64,000 bases of DNA from Achromobacter mucicolens (GTDB taxonomy: Bacteria > Pseudomonadota > Gammaproteobacteria > Burkholderiales > Burkholderiaceae_B): NCBI RefSeq assembly GCF_902859725.1, contig NZ_CADIJP010000008.1, positions 1-64,000 on the forward strand, given 5' to 3'. Each line of letters begins with the position of its first letter. The stretch's first letter is position 1. Of this stretch, positions 7,805 to 16,617 are shown in pieces. A program made the translations under genes and the position numbers. The notes below the pieces were generated by a model. It had not been told where the DNA came from, searched no databases, and worked only from the letters and a program-made list of their open reading frames with translations.

Positions 7805-8290
7805 TCAGCCGAGCGTCGCGAGGAACACCTGGCACAGCGCTTCCATGCCCTTGCGGTCGTCTTCGTCGAAGCGGTCCGGCACGGGGCTGTCCACGTCCCA
7901 CACGCCAATCAGTTCGCCCCGGTGCACCAGCGGCACCACGATTTCCGAACGCGAAGCCGCGTCGCAGGCGATGTGGCCGGGAAAGGCATGCACGTCCGGC
8001 ACGAGCTGCGTCTGGCGCTGGCTGGCCGCCGCGCCGCACACGCCGCGATCAAGCGCAATGCGCACGCAGGCGGGCTTGCCCTGGAAGGGGCCCAGCACCA
8101 ATTCCGTGCCGTCGAAGAAATAAAACCCCACCCAGTTCAGTTCGGGCAGGGCCTGGAACGCAAGCGCGCTCAGGTTCGCGGCGTTGGCGATGCGGTCGGG
8201 CTCGCCTTGCAGCAGCGCACGCGCCTGGACGACAAGTTCGGCATACAGGGCGGCTTTGGACTCGGCGACGATGGGAGCGGCTTCGAACAT
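7805..8290 (-). CDS. msrC: Free methionine-(R)-sulfoxide reductase (GAF domain)
   Basis: 161-residue cytosolic protein made of a single GAF domain. It reduces free methionine-R-sulfoxide to methionine as part of oxidative damage repair. The three functional cysteines are C75 (GKPACVRI), C85 (GVCGAA) and C109 (HIACDAASRSE); their spacing of 10 and 24 residues is the same as in the Escherichia coli enzyme (84, 94, 118), with C109 the catalytic one. The NWVGFY stretch near 52 is typical of the family. The gene is single, read leftward, divergent from the aminotransferase gene with 143 bp between the starts. Confidence 0.9.
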   Translation of the reverse strand: MFEAAPIVAESKAALYAELVVQARALLQGEPDRIANAANLSALAFQALPELNWVGFYFFDGTELVLGPFQGKPACVRIALDRGVCGAAASQRQTQLVPDVHAFPGHIACDAASRSEIVVPLVHRGELIGVWDVDSPVPDRFDEDDRKGMEALCQVFLATLG

Positions 8291-8433
8291 GGAATGTAAC
8301 TGTACAGGCGGTTATCGATGCAGGTGATTTTAGGGGTTCCCCCCGATAAAGGGGCCGGGCTGTTACCGTATGGGACAATACTTTGTTGTCAACCGTATCA
8401 CCCGACCCACCCTTCTTGATCAAGAAGCACTCC

Positions 8434-9630
8434 ATGGACAAGCCTATCGAACCTGCGTTTTCCTTTTCGGAACGCGCCCTGCAACTCACCAGCTCCGCCA
8501 TCCGCGAGATTCTCAAGGTCACCGAGCGCCCCGAAGTCATTTCGTTCGCAGGCGGTCTGCCCGCGCCCGGCGGCTTTCCGGTAGAAGTGGTGCGTGCGGC
8601 ATTCGACAAGGTCCTGTCCACCAACGGCCGCGCGGCCCTGCAATACGGCCCCACCGAAGGTTATGCGCCCCTGCGCAAGTGGGTCGCCGATGAACTGACC
8701 GCGTCCGGCGCCGACGTCGCCCCCGACCAGGTCCTCATCGTCTCCGGCTCGCAGCAGGCGCTGGATCTGCTGGGCAAGGTGCTCATCGACAAGGACAGCA
8801 AGGTGCTGGTCGAAGACCCCAGCTATCTGGGCGCGCTGCAATCGTTCAGCCTGTACCAGCCGAAATTCGTGCCGGTGCCCACCGACGAAGGCGGCCTGAT
8901 CCCCGAAGCGATCACGCCCGAACTGGCTGACGGCGCCCGCTTCCTGTACGCCCTGCCCAACTTCCAGAACCCGACGGGCCGCACGCTCAACCTGGAACGC
9001 CGCATCGCGCTGGTCAAGCGCGCCGCCGAACTGGGCCTGACCATCGTCGAGGACGATCCCTACGGAGAACTGCGCTACGCCGGCGAGCCGCAGCCCGGCC
9101 TGATCGCGCTTGCCAAGGAATACGGCGCGAACGTCGTCCGCCTGGGCACGTTCTCCAAGGTGCTGGCGCCGGGTCTGCGCCTGGGTTACATCGTTGGCGG
9201 CCGCGCCCTCATCAACAAGCTGGTGCAGGCCAAGCAGGCCACCGACCTGCACACGCCCACGCTGACCCAGATGGCCGTGTACGAGATCGTCAAGGACGGC
9301 TTCCTGGCCGAACACCTGCCGAACGTGCGCGAGATCTACCGCGCCCAGGGCAGCTGCATGCTGGACGCCATCCAAAAGGAATTCCCGTCCACCGTCACCT
9401 GGACCAAGCCGGAAGGCGGCATGTTCATCTGGCTGACGCTGCCCGAGCACATCGACAGCACCAAGCTGCTCGAAAAAGCCATCGCGCAGAACGTGGCCTT
9501 CGTGCCCGGCGCGCCGTTCTACAGCGGCGAAGGCAAGCGCAACACGCTGCGCCTCAGTTTCGCGACCGTGCCGGAAGACAAGATCCGCACCGGCATCGCC
9601 ATCCTGGGCAAGCTGCTGAAGGCGGAATGA
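8434..9630 (+). CDS. PLP-dependent aminotransferase (class I, MocR/LysN-like catalytic type)
   Basis: 398-residue fold-type I aminotransferase. The PLP lysine is K242 in LGTFSKVLAPGLRLG; N180 (NFQNPTGRT), D208 and Y210 (EDDPYGELRY) complete the cofactor pocket. It resembles the 2-aminoadipate/branched-chain-type aminotransferases that stand alone without a GntR domain. The substrate cannot be told from sequence. An in-frame ATG at 8383 exists, but the ATG at 8434 (MDKPIEPAF) gives the usual family N-terminus. It is monocistronic, with a strong terminator immediately after. Confidence 0.85.
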   Translation: MDKPIEPAFSFSERALQLTSSAIREILKVTERPEVISFAGGLPAPGGFPVEVVRAAFDKVLSTNGRAALQYGPTEGYAPLRKWVADELTASGADVAPDQVLIVSGSQQALDLLGKVLIDKDSKVLVEDPSYLGALQSFSLYQPKFVPVPTDEGGLIPEAITPELADGARFLYALPNFQNPTGRTLNLERRIALVKRAAELGLTIVEDDPYGELRYAGEPQPGLIALAKEYGANVVRLGTFSKVLAPGLRLGYIVGGRALINKLVQAKQATDLHTPTLTQMAVYEIVKDGFLAEHLPNVREIYRAQGSCMLDAIQKEFPSTVTWTKPEGGMFIWLTLPEHIDSTKLLEKAIAQNVAFVPGAPFYSGEGKRNTLRLSFATVPEDKIRTGIAILGKLLKAE

Positions 9631-9682
9631 CAACGTCCGCGGCCGTCCCCGCAGGGACGGCGCGGATGCGTTGATCACCGAT

Positions 9683-9712
9683 CGGCCGGGCGCAGCGCCC
9701 GGCCGTTGTTTT
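9683..9712 (+). terminator. Intrinsic terminator after the aminotransferase
   Basis: Perfect 10-bp stem CGGCCGGGCG/CGCCCGGCCG (9683-9692 and 9696-9705), 3-nt loop CAG, then a T-rich run TTGTTTT. It lies 53 bp after the stop and 26 bp before ubiA. Confidence 0.85.
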
Positions 9713-9737
9713 ATGCTGTCGGCTTTCCCGACCTCTT

Positions 9738-10676
9738 TTGACCGAGACAGTGAGCGCTTCGCAACCTTCCCCCGCCGACCTCAGTGACATCGTCTTCACC
9801 GACTGGGTCGAACGCTGGCTTCCGAAGTCATGGCGTCCCTATGCCCGCCTGTGCCGCCTGGACCGTCCCATCGGCACCTGGCTGACCTTGCTGCCGGCGA
9901 TCGCCGCGCTGGTCCAGGCCGCGGGCGGACTGCCCGACTTGAAACGCCTCATCGTGTTTTCGCTGGGCGCGTTGCTCATGCGCGGCATCGGCTGCACCGT
10001 CAACGACATGTGCGACCGCAACTTCGACAAGCACGTCGAACGCACGCGCTTCCGTCCGCTGACCAGCGGCCAGCTGTCGATGAAGAACGCCACCTGGTTC
10101 CTGCTCGGCCAGTTGCTGGTCTGCGGCTCGCTGCTCTTTTTCCTGAACGACATGAGCCGCTGGCTGGCCGTGGCGGTCCTGCCCTTCGTCTTCATCTATC
10201 CGCTGTGCAAGCGCGTCACGTACTGGCCGCAGGTCGTGCTGGGCATCTGCTTCAACTGGGGCATGCTCATGGCCTGGTCGGACACGCAGAACCATGTGCC
10301 GCTTGCCGCCATCGCCATGTGGCTGGGCGCCGTGCTGTGGCAGGTAGGCTACGACAGCATCTACGCCTACGTGGACGTGCGCGACGATCGCAGCCTGGGC
10401 CTGCACTCGACCGCCATGCGCTTTGGCGACCAGGGCAAGCTCTGGATCGGCGGTTTCTACGTGGGCACGGTGCTGTTGTGGGCCTGGGGCGGGCATGCGA
10501 TGGGCCTGTCGTGGGCCTATCAGGTGGGCATGATTGCCGTGGCGGCGCACCTCGCGTGGCAATTGAAAGTCTTCGACATTCAGCGCCCCGACCGTAACTT
10601 CATGCTCTTTCGCGCCAACCTGTGGCTGGGCGCGCTGCTTGTCGCGGCCGCGCTGGCCGGTGCGCTGATCAGCTGA
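9738..10676 (+). CDS. ubiA: 4-hydroxybenzoate octaprenyltransferase
   Basis: 312-residue inner-membrane prenyltransferase that attaches the polyprenyl tail to 4-hydroxybenzoate in ubiquinone synthesis. The first aspartate-rich motif NDMCDRNFDKHVERT (near residue 91) and the second, DVRDDRSLGLH (near 214), are intact; about nine membrane segments surround them. RPIGTWLTLLPA near residue 44 is a family signature. No ATG lies near the expected N-terminus, so the start is TTG at 9738 or GTG at 9750. The gene stands alone between two hairpins. Confidence 0.93.
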   Translation: MTETVSASQPSPADLSDIVFTDWVERWLPKSWRPYARLCRLDRPIGTWLTLLPAIAALVQAAGGLPDLKRLIVFSLGALLMRGIGCTVNDMCDRNFDKHVERTRFRPLTSGQLSMKNATWFLLGQLLVCGSLLFFLNDMSRWLAVAVLPFVFIYPLCKRVTYWPQVVLGICFNWGMLMAWSDTQNHVPLAAIAMWLGAVLWQVGYDSIYAYVDVRDDRSLGLHSTAMRFGDQGKLWIGGFYVGTVLLWAWGGHAMGLSWAYQVGMIAVAAHLAWQLKVFDIQRPDRNFMLFRANLWLGALLVAAALAGALIS

Positions 10677-10680
10677 TCCC

Positions 10681-10717
10681 CGGCAAACGCCACGGCGCCC
10701 GGCCGTGGCGTTTGCCG
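10681..10717. terminator. Long perfect hairpin after ubiA
   Basis: Perfect 15-bp stem (10681-10695 and 10703-10717, arms beginning CGGCAAACGCC) with a 7-nt loop, 4 bp after the ubiA stop. It lacks a T run but its length and position support transcript ending or 3' stabilisation. Confidence 0.7.
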
Positions 10718-10792
10718 CCTTGGCCCGCCTGTTTGCGGGATTGCCGCGCGCGGGCGATGATGGCCTTTCCGCCCACGTCACGGAGTCACCGC

Positions 10793-11197
10793 ATGCCCGC
10801 ATCGTTCAAATCCCTGACTGTCGCCGCCGCCGCGTGCGCCCTCTTTGCCGCATTGCCGGCACAGGCCGCCACCGACTGCGCACCGCTGCGCGGTTGCGCG
10901 GCCAAGTTCTGCCACATCGAAAACGACATCGCCGCCGCGCAGGCGCAGAACAACACACGCCGCGAGGCGGGTCTGCGCAAGGCGCTGTCCGAGGCCAAGG
11001 CAAGCTGCACCGACAGCCGCCTGCAATCGCAGCGCGAGTCCGACGTGCGCGAGAAGCAATCCAAGGTCGCCGAACGCCAGCAGGAGCTGAAAGAGGCTCA
11101 GGCCAAGGGCAAGCAGGACAAGATCGACAAGGCCCAACGCAAGCTCGAAGAAGCGCAGGCCGAATACAACGACGCACTGGCCGATCTGAACCGCTGA
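10793..11197 (+). CDS. DUF1090 family periplasmic protein
   Basis: 134-residue protein with a clear signal peptide (cleavage after PAQAA near residue 24). The mature part carries the DUF1090 pattern DCAPLRGCAAKFCHIENDI, then N-x-R-REAGLRKAL, with paired cysteines at both ends, followed by a highly charged helical Lys/Glu/Gln-rich segment (about 85-130) likely to form a coiled coil. The family resembles YqjC of enterobacteria; the function is unknown. The downstream strand shows no linked gene. Confidence 0.85.
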   Translation: MPASFKSLTVAAAACALFAALPAQAATDCAPLRGCAAKFCHIENDIAAAQAQNNTRREAGLRKALSEAKASCTDSRLQSQRESDVREKQSKVAERQQELKEAQAKGKQDKIDKAQRKLEEAQAEYNDALADLNR

Positions 11198-11515
11198 TCC
11201 GCCGCAGTCTGCTGGCCAGCGCGTCTTCCGCACGCGCTGACCGCCCCCCCTCCTCCTGTCTTCCCTGCAGACGCCCCCCCCCGGCGCGCTGCCGGAAATC
11301 TGACACGTCATCCAATGGAAATATCGCCACCCATGGCGCCAACATGGACAATCCATGTTGATTAGCCATGATTATGGAAAGATGTTTTCAAGGAATAAGG
11401 GTTTATCCCAGGGTTATTTAGGCACAGAATGCCTCTCATCGGGACACAGCAAGCGAGCCCCAGGCAATCAGGTCTGAGGCTCGAATCCCAAGCTCACAAG
11501 ACTCGGAGGTCTGCC
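11198..11515. other. 318-bp intergenic region before the DUF4148 gene
   Basis: No gene is supported. The left part holds C-rich runs around 11240-11280. A perfect palindrome CAACATGG-N5-CCATGTTG occupies 11340-11360, followed by an AT-rich stretch (11361-11425) that is the most likely promoter of the DUF4148 gene. The right end carries its ribosome site (CGGAGG). Confidence 0.6.
11340..11360. promoter_or_regulatory. Palindrome upstream of DUF4148 gene
   Basis: Perfect inverted repeat CAACATGG (11340-11347) and CCATGTTG (11353-11360) with a 5-nt spacer ACAAT, about 155 bp upstream of the gene at 11516. It fits a dimeric regulator site; the regulator is not known. It differs from the palindromes near the other DUF4148 genes. 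Confidence 0.45.
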
Positions 11516-11911
11516 ATGAAAACCCTTGCTACCGCATTGATGTTGTCCATGTCCGTTCTGGCCGCCGGCGCCCAAGCTGCCGAAGCCGACCAAGCCACCA
11601 CCCGCGCTCAGGTTCAAGCCGAGCTGCAACAAGCCAAGGTTTCGGGCCAATACACCTTCGGCGAAGAAGGCTACCCCGCCCCCATCGCCCAACGCAGCAG
11701 CCTGACCTCGCAGCAAGTGCAAGCTGAACTGGCCCAGGCCAAGAACGCCGGTCAGGTCACCTTCGGCAACATGGACTACCCGCCCGTCGCGGCTTCGGCT
11801 TCCGCCTCGACGCTGACCCGCGCCCAAGTTGAATCGCAACTGGCGCAAGCCAAGACCGAAGGCCTGGTGACCTTCGGCAACATGGACTATCCCCCCCACC
11901 TGGGCAGCTGA
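11516..11911 (+). CDS. DUF4148 domain secreted protein, three repeats
   Basis: 131-residue protein with a signal peptide (cleavage after AQAA near residue 21). The mature part is three copies of a repeat of about 35 residues. Each has a TRAQVQAELQQAK-type helix followed by GxxTFGxxxYPP: the first near 29-57, the second near 64-92, the third near 100-128. DUF4148 proteins are abundant in Burkholderiales and are presumed periplasmic; no function is established. The ATG at 11516 follows a good ribosome site (CGGAGG); an upstream in-frame ATG at 11429 would hide the signal peptide. A strong terminator follows. Confidence 0.9.
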   Translation: MKTLATALMLSMSVLAAGAQAAEADQATTRAQVQAELQQAKVSGQYTFGEEGYPAPIAQRSSLTSQQVQAELAQAKNAGQVTFGNMDYPPVAASASASTLTRAQVESQLAQAKTEGLVTFGNMDYPPHLGS

Positions 11912-11947
11912 TCCACGGGCCGCGCCGGCCGTGAATCACAACCAGGC

Positions 11948-11982
11948 AGCCCTCTGGCCACAAGCCAGAGGGCTTTTTGTTT
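11948..11982 (+). terminator. Intrinsic terminator after DUF4148 gene
   Basis: Perfect 11-bp stem AGCCCTCTGGC/GCCAGAGGGCT (11948-11958, 11964-11974), loop CACAA, followed by TTTTGTTT. Confidence 0.9.
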
Positions 11983-12115
11983 GACGCTTCGACAGATAAA
12001 TAAGTCATAACGACGTTACTTAAAGCCGATTCGACATTTTTGCTGCTACAAATCGACAGCACTCCCGCATAGGATTGAGGCCACTTCCCTTCCCTCTCAT
12101 TGCAGGAGCAGCATC

Positions 12116-13234
12116 ATGTCCACGCACACCAAGCCCATCGTTCTGCTGGGCGCCGGAAAAATCGGTTTCGCGATCGCGCTGATGCTGGAACGCAGCGGCG
12201 ATTACTCGGTTCTGGTCGCGGACCAGGACGCCGGACGCCTTGCCGTGCTGGCTGAACTGGGCTGCGAAACGCGCCAGGTAAGCGACGACGCCGGCGTGGC
12301 CCGCTGCATCGAAGGCGCTTACGCGGTGGTCAATGCGCTGCCCTTTCATCGCGCAGTCGCGGTGGCGGGCCTATGTGCGAAGGCCGGCGTGCATTACTTC
12401 GACCTCACCGAAGACGTCGCCAGCACGCATGCGATCCAGGCGCTCGCCAGCGAGGCGCGCGGCGTCCTCATGCCGCAATGCGGCCTGGCCCCCGGCTTCA
12501 TCGGCATCGTCGGCAACGCGCTCGCCCGCCGCTTTGACACCCTGCTGGACCTGCGGATGCGGGTCGGCGCACTGCCGCGCTATCCCTCCAACAGCCTGCG
12601 CTACAACCTGACGTGGAGCACCGAGGGGCTCATCAACGAATACTGCAATCCGTGCGAGGCCATCGTCGACGGGCAACTGACCAGCGTGCCCGCATTGGAA
12701 GGCTACGAAACCTTTGCGCTGGACGGCGTCGAATACGAGGCCTTCAACACCTCCGGCGGCCTGGGTACCCTGCCCGCCACGCTGCTGGGGCGCGCCCGCA
12801 ACGTCGACTACAAGTCGGTGCGCTACCCCGGTCATTGCAGCATCATGAAGCTGCTGCTCAATGACCTGCGCCTGCGCGATCGCCGCGATCTGCTCAAGGA
12901 CATCTTCGAGTCGGCCATCCCCACCACCGAGCAGGATGTGATCGTCATCCAGGCATCGGCCTCCGGCTATCGGCATGGCCGCCTGGAAGAAGAGTCGTAT
13001 CCGATCCGCGTGTTCGGCGCCGAGGTGGACGGCCATCGGCTCAGCGCGATCCAGCTGTCCACCGCTGCCGGCATCTGCGCCGCGCTCGATCTGGTGGCGC
13101 ACGGCGTGCTGGCGCAGCAGGGTTTTGTGGGACAAGAGGCCATCGGTCTGGACGCGCTCCTCACCAACCGCTTCGGCCGCATCTATGCGGGCAAGCCCCT
13201 GGCGCTGGCCGGCTGCGCGGTAGCCGACCGCTAG
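12116..13234 (+). CDS. Saccharopine dehydrogenase family oxidoreductase
   Basis: 372-residue enzyme with an N-terminal Rossmann fold (VLLGAGKIGFAIA, residues 9-21) and the catalytic-domain features of saccharopine dehydrogenase/lysine 6-dehydrogenase-type proteins, including CGLAPGFIGIVGNALA near 122 and a conserved SGGLGTLP stretch near 213. It should catalyse an NAD(P)-dependent reaction on an amino acid or its imine; L-lysine is one candidate, but the substrate is not determined. A GGAG ribosome site precedes the ATG. The upstream AT-rich 100 bp (12000-12100) is the likely promoter region. It converges on the GntR gene. Confidence 0.75.
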   Translation: MSTHTKPIVLLGAGKIGFAIALMLERSGDYSVLVADQDAGRLAVLAELGCETRQVSDDAGVARCIEGAYAVVNALPFHRAVAVAGLCAKAGVHYFDLTEDVASTHAIQALASEARGVLMPQCGLAPGFIGIVGNALARRFDTLLDLRMRVGALPRYPSNSLRYNLTWSTEGLINEYCNPCEAIVDGQLTSVPALEGYETFALDGVEYEAFNTSGGLGTLPATLLGRARNVDYKSVRYPGHCSIMKLLLNDLRLRDRRDLLKDIFESAIPTTEQDVIVIQASASGYRHGRLEEESYPIRVFGAEVDGHRLSAIQLSTAAGICAALDLVAHGVLAQQGFVGQEAIGLDALLTNRFGRIYAGKPLALAGCAVADR

Positions 13235-13279
13235 CGGTCCCGGGGCCGCACGCGCGACCAGCACGTCGCGCGTGCGGCG

Positions 13280-14044
13280 TTACGTCCAGCCTTCCAGGCG
13301 CAGCGTCGCGCGCACCAGGCGCTGTTCTTCCTGCTCGATGTCCGCCAGGCTCTGGCGCACGCTATCCACATGGTCGGCCGCCGCCTTGCGGGCCTGCTCG
13401 GGCTGGCGCCCGATCACGGCATTGAAGAGCCGCGTGTGCTGCCGGTCGATCTGCCGCTTTTCCGGTTCTCGGTGATACAGGTTGTTCACGCAGGCGAACA
13501 CCGACCCCAGCAGCAGATCCGTCAGCGATTGCAGCGTATGCACCAGCACGGGATTGTGCGAGGCCTCGCAGATCGCCAGATGAAATGCATGATCCAGATG
13601 CGCGTGGGTGGCGGTATCGGTGGCGGCGCCCTGCGCGGACACCATCTCGTCATACCGGCGCCGGATCATGATGAAATCCGCCTCGGTTCCGCGAATGGCC
13701 GCCAGCCGCGCCGATTCGGCCTCCAGCAACGACCGCACTTCCAGCAGGTCATACAGCGTGCGCGGCTGCGAATTGAACAGATGCATCAGCGGGCCGGCGT
13801 CCACCTTCGAGATATGCGCCACGAACGAGCCCTTGCCCTGCGCGGTGTGGATGATCTCGCGCGCGCGCAGCAGCTTCAGGCCCTCGCGCAGCGCCGTGCG
13901 CGACACGCCCAGCTTTTCGGTCAGGCGCCGCTCGGACGGCAGGGCCTGACCCGCCTTGAGCACGCCATCCAGAATCAGGCGCTCGATCCGTTCAGCGACT
14001 TCATCGGCCACCTGACGGGGCTTTTCTTCGATTTCCGCGTGCAT
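13280..14044 (-). CDS. GntR family regulator with FCD domain (GlcC/LldR-like)
   Basis: 254-residue repressor/activator. Residues 10-80 are a GntR winged helix (LPSERRLTEKLGVSRTALREGLKLL); residues 100-235 form the helical FCD effector domain with the metal/ligand residues of DHAFHLAICEASHN, and H in RQHTRLF and ADHVDS. It lies divergent from glcB with 237 bp between starts, and two copies of the FadR/LldR-type operator TGGTATGACCA lie in that gap, one 16 bp upstream of its own start. It most likely senses glycolate, lactate or a related 2-hydroxy acid and controls malate synthase; this is inference from position and operators. Confidence 0.85.
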   Translation of the reverse strand: MHAEIEEKPRQVADEVAERIERLILDGVLKAGQALPSERRLTEKLGVSRTALREGLKLLRAREIIHTAQGKGSFVAHISKVDAGPLMHLFNSQPRTLYDLLEVRSLLEAESARLAAIRGTEADFIMIRRRYDEMVSAQGAATDTATHAHLDHAFHLAICEASHNPVLVHTLQSLTDLLLGSVFACVNNLYHREPEKRQIDRQHTRLFNAVIGRQPEQARKAAADHVDSVRQSLADIEQEEQRLVRATLRLEGWT

Positions 14045-14060
14045 GCAATCTCCGCACCAG

Positions 14061-14071
14061 TGGTATGACCA
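14061..14071. promoter_or_regulatory. GntR/FCD operator copy 1
   Basis: TGGTATGACCA, a perfect TGGT-N3-ACCA palindrome of the type bound by FadR-subfamily GntR regulators. It is 16 bp before the regulator start, fitting autoregulation. Confidence 0.7.
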
Positions 14072-14168
14072 TGCGCGGTCGACGCTTGCGCGGCTCGGCC
14101 TTGCCTAGGTAAGTGGCTGATATCAAACCACAAAAATCGTCGCTTCGCCCGACGCTGGCGTCACAAAC

Positions 14169-14179
14169 TGGTATGACCA
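14169..14179. promoter_or_regulatory. GntR/FCD operator copy 2
   Basis: Second identical TGGTATGACCA, 108 bp from the first and about 100 bp upstream of the glcB ATG. It merges with a further small palindrome ACCAGCTGGT (14175-14184), so the half-sites overlap. Confidence 0.7.
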
Positions 14180-14281
14180 GCTGGTTTGCGTATGGACATC
14201 GGCGCGGGCGCGGACGATGATGTCAGCACCCCTCACCCGGCGCGGCGCGCCGGTCTGCCTTACTTATCGCCAGAGATCCGC

Positions 14282-16456
14282 ATGACTCAACGCATCCAGC
14301 ACCACGGCCTGCAAGTGGCGGCCAATCTCAGTCAATTCATTGAACAGGAAGCGCTGCCCGGCTCCGGCCTGGATGTCGATGCCTTCTGGCAAGGCTTTGC
14401 AGCCCTGGTGCACGATCTGGCGCCGAAGAACCGGGCCTTGCTCGCCGAGCGCGACCGCCTGCAGGCCGAGCTTGACGCCTGGCACCGCGCCCATCCTGGT
14501 CCCATCACGGATCCGGCCGCCTACCGCAAGTTCCTTGAAGGCATCGGCTATCTGCTGCCGCAACCGGCCACCGTGCGCGCCACCACCGACAACGTGGACA
14601 CCGAAATCTCGCAGCAGGCCGGCCCGCAGCTCGTCGTGCCGATGTCCAACCCCCGTTATGCGCTGAACGCCGCCAACGCGCGCTGGGGCAGCCTGTACGA
14701 CGCCCTGTACGGCACCGACGCCATACCCGCCACGCCCGGCGACACGGGCCGCGGCTACAACCCGGAACGCGGCGCCGCCGTCATCGCGCGCGCACGCAGC
14801 TTCCTGGACACCGCCGCGCCGCTGGCGCAGGGCTCGCACGCCGATGCCAAAGGCTACACGGTCGAAGGCGGTGAGCTGCGCGTGGCGCTTGCCACCGGCG
14901 CAACCGGCCTCAAGTCCGGCGCGCAATTCGTCGGCTACCAGGGCGATGCGTCCGCCCCCACGGCCATCCTGCTCAAGAACAACGGCCTGCATTTCGAGAT
15001 CCAGATCGACCGCGCCAGCACGATCGGCGGCACCGACGCGGCGGGCGTCAAGGACGTGGTGGTCGAAGCGGCGCTGACCACCATCATGGACTGCGAAGAC
15101 TCGGTCGCGGCTGTCGACGCCGACGACAAGGTCCAGATCTATCGCAACTGGCTCGGCCTGATGAAGGGCGACCTGACCGAGGAAGTCACCAAGGGCGGCA
15201 AGACCTTCACCCGCAAGCTCAACGCGGACCGCAACTACACGCGGCCGGACGGTTCGGCCTTGACGCTGCATGGCCGCTCGCTCATGTTCGTGCGCAACGT
15301 GGGCCATCTGATGACCAACCCGGCCGTGCTGGACCGCGACGGCCAGGAGATTCCCGAAGGCATCCTGGACGCCGTCGTCACCAGCCTGGCCGCGCTGCAG
15401 GACCGCCAGAAGAAGCTCAATTCGCGCACGGGCTCGGTCTACATCGTCAAACCCAAGATGCACGGCCCCGCCGAAGCCGCGTTCGCCAGCGAGCTCTTCG
15501 ACCGCGTCGAAGACCTGATCCGCGTGCCGCGCAACACCCTGAAAATGGGCATCATGGACGAAGAGCGCCGCACCAGCGTCAACCTGAAGGCCTGCATCGA
15601 AGCCGCTGCCTCGCGCGTCGCCTTCATCAACACGGGTTTTCTGGACCGCACCGGCGACGAAATGCACTCGGGCATGGAAGCCGGCCCCATGCTGCGCAAG
15701 GGCGACATGAAGTCCAGCGCATGGATCACCGCCTACGAGCGCAACAACGTGCTGGTCGGGCTGGACGCCGGCCTGCGCGGCCGCGCCCAGATCGGCAAGG
15801 GCATGTGGGCCATGCCCGACCTGATGGCCGCCATGCTCGAACAGAAGATCGCGCATCCCAAGGCGGGCGCCAATACCGCCTGGGTGCCCTCGCCCACGGC
15901 CGCCACGCTGCACGCGCTGCATTACCACCAGATCGACGTGCAGGCGGTCCAGCAGGAACTCGAGCGCACCCGGCTGGACAGCGTGCGCGACGAGCTTCTG
16001 AATGGCCTGCTCACGGTTCCGGTGGGCGATCCTTCCAAATGGTCCGCCGCCGACATCCAGCAAGAACTGGACAACAACGTGCAGGGCATTCTCGGCTACG
16101 TGGTGCGCTGGATCGACCAGGGCGTGGGCTGCTCGAAGGTGCCCGACATCCACAACGTGGGGCTGATGGAAGACCGCGCCACGTTGCGCATCTCCAGCCA
16201 GCACATCGCCAACTGGCTGCGCCACGGCATCACGAACCGCGATCAGGTCATGGAGACCTTCAAGCGCATGGCCAAGATCGTCGACGGGCAGAATGCGGGC
16301 GATCCGCTCTACCAGCCGATGGCAGGCAACTTTGACACCTCGCTGGCGTTCAAGGCCGCGTGCGCGCTGGTGTTCGAAGGGCTGACGCAGCCCAACGGCT
16401 ACACCGAGCCGCTGCTGCACAAGTACCGCCTGGAGTACAAGGCCGCGCGCGCCTGA
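14282..16456 (+). CDS. glcB: Malate synthase G
   Basis: 724-residue cytosolic enzyme condensing glyoxylate and acetyl-CoA to malate in the glyoxylate/glycolate pathway. The length matches the monomeric G isoform. Signature stretches include [18 protein letters not shown] (about 268-285), [17 protein letters not shown] (about 379-395), the acidic metal site near [13 protein letters not shown] (about 420) and [23 protein letters not shown] (about 530-552). The ATG at 14282 gives the family length; an upstream in-frame ATG at 14186 would add 32 residues unlike the family and overlap the operator region. The divergent FCD regulator and paired operators suggest induction by a 2-hydroxy acid. Confidence 0.96.
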   Translation: MTQRIQHHGLQVAANLSQFIEQEALPGSGLDVDAFWQGFAALVHDLAPKNRALLAERDRLQAELDAWHRAHPGPITDPAAYRKFLEGIGYLLPQPATVRATTDNVDTEISQQAGPQLVVPMSNPRYALNAANARWGSLYDALYGTDAIPATPGDTGRGYNPERGAAVIARARSFLDTAAPLAQGSHADAKGYTVEGGELRVALATGATGLKSGAQFVGYQGDASAPTAILLKNNGLHFEIQIDRASTIGGTDAAGVKDVVVEAALTTIMDCEDSVAAVDADDKVQIYRNWLGLMKGDLTEEVTKGGKTFTRKLNADRNYTRPDGSALTLHGRSLMFVRNVGHLMTNPAVLDRDGQEIPEGILDAVVTSLAALQDRQKKLNSRTGSVYIVKPKMHGPAEAAFASELFDRVEDLIRVPRNTLKMGIMDEERRTSVNLKACIEAAASRVAFINTGFLDRTGDEMHSGMEAGPMLRKGDMKSSAWITAYERNNVLVGLDAGLRGRAQIGKGMWAMPDLMAAMLEQKIAHPKAGANTAWVPSPTAATLHALHYHQIDVQAVQQELERTRLDSVRDELLNGLLTVPVGDPSKWSAADIQQELDNNVQGILGYVVRWIDQGVGCSKVPDIHNVGLMEDRATLRISSQHIANWLRHGITNRDQVMETFKRMAKIVDGQNAGDPLYQPMAGNFDTSLAFKAACALVFEGLTQPNGYTEPLLHKYRLEYKAARA

Positions 16457-16480
16457 TCCAGGCTCTGCAAGCGTGACCAC

Positions 16481-16510
16481 GCCGGACGGCATTGTCGTCC
16501 GGCTTTTTTT
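16481..16510 (+). terminator. Intrinsic terminator after glcB
   Basis: Perfect 8-bp stem GCCGGACG/CGTCCGGC (16481-16488, 16496-16503), 7-nt loop, then seven T residues. Confidence 0.92.
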
Positions 16511-16590
16511 CGGCTGACACTGCCCGCCAAGGCGTTCGCGCAAGCCGGATCTCACGCTGGCATCCGCCCCGAATTAAAGGCAACGACCTT

Positions 16591-16608
16591 TTCGCACGAT
16601 CGTGCTAA
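16591..16608. promoter_or_regulatory. TetR operator at own promoter
   Basis: Palindrome TTCGCACG-AT-CGTGCTAA with one mismatch, 9 bp before the TetR ATG. The same sequence, perfect, recurs at 17279-17296 behind the gene. Position fits negative autoregulation. Confidence 0.7.
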
Positions 16609-16617
16609 ATTCGCGCC

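Noticed and set aside
14264-16555. 763-codon frame opposite glcB
   Set aside because: Same reason: a low-complexity antisense frame of a strongly GC-biased gene. Malate synthase on the plus strand has all expected motifs.
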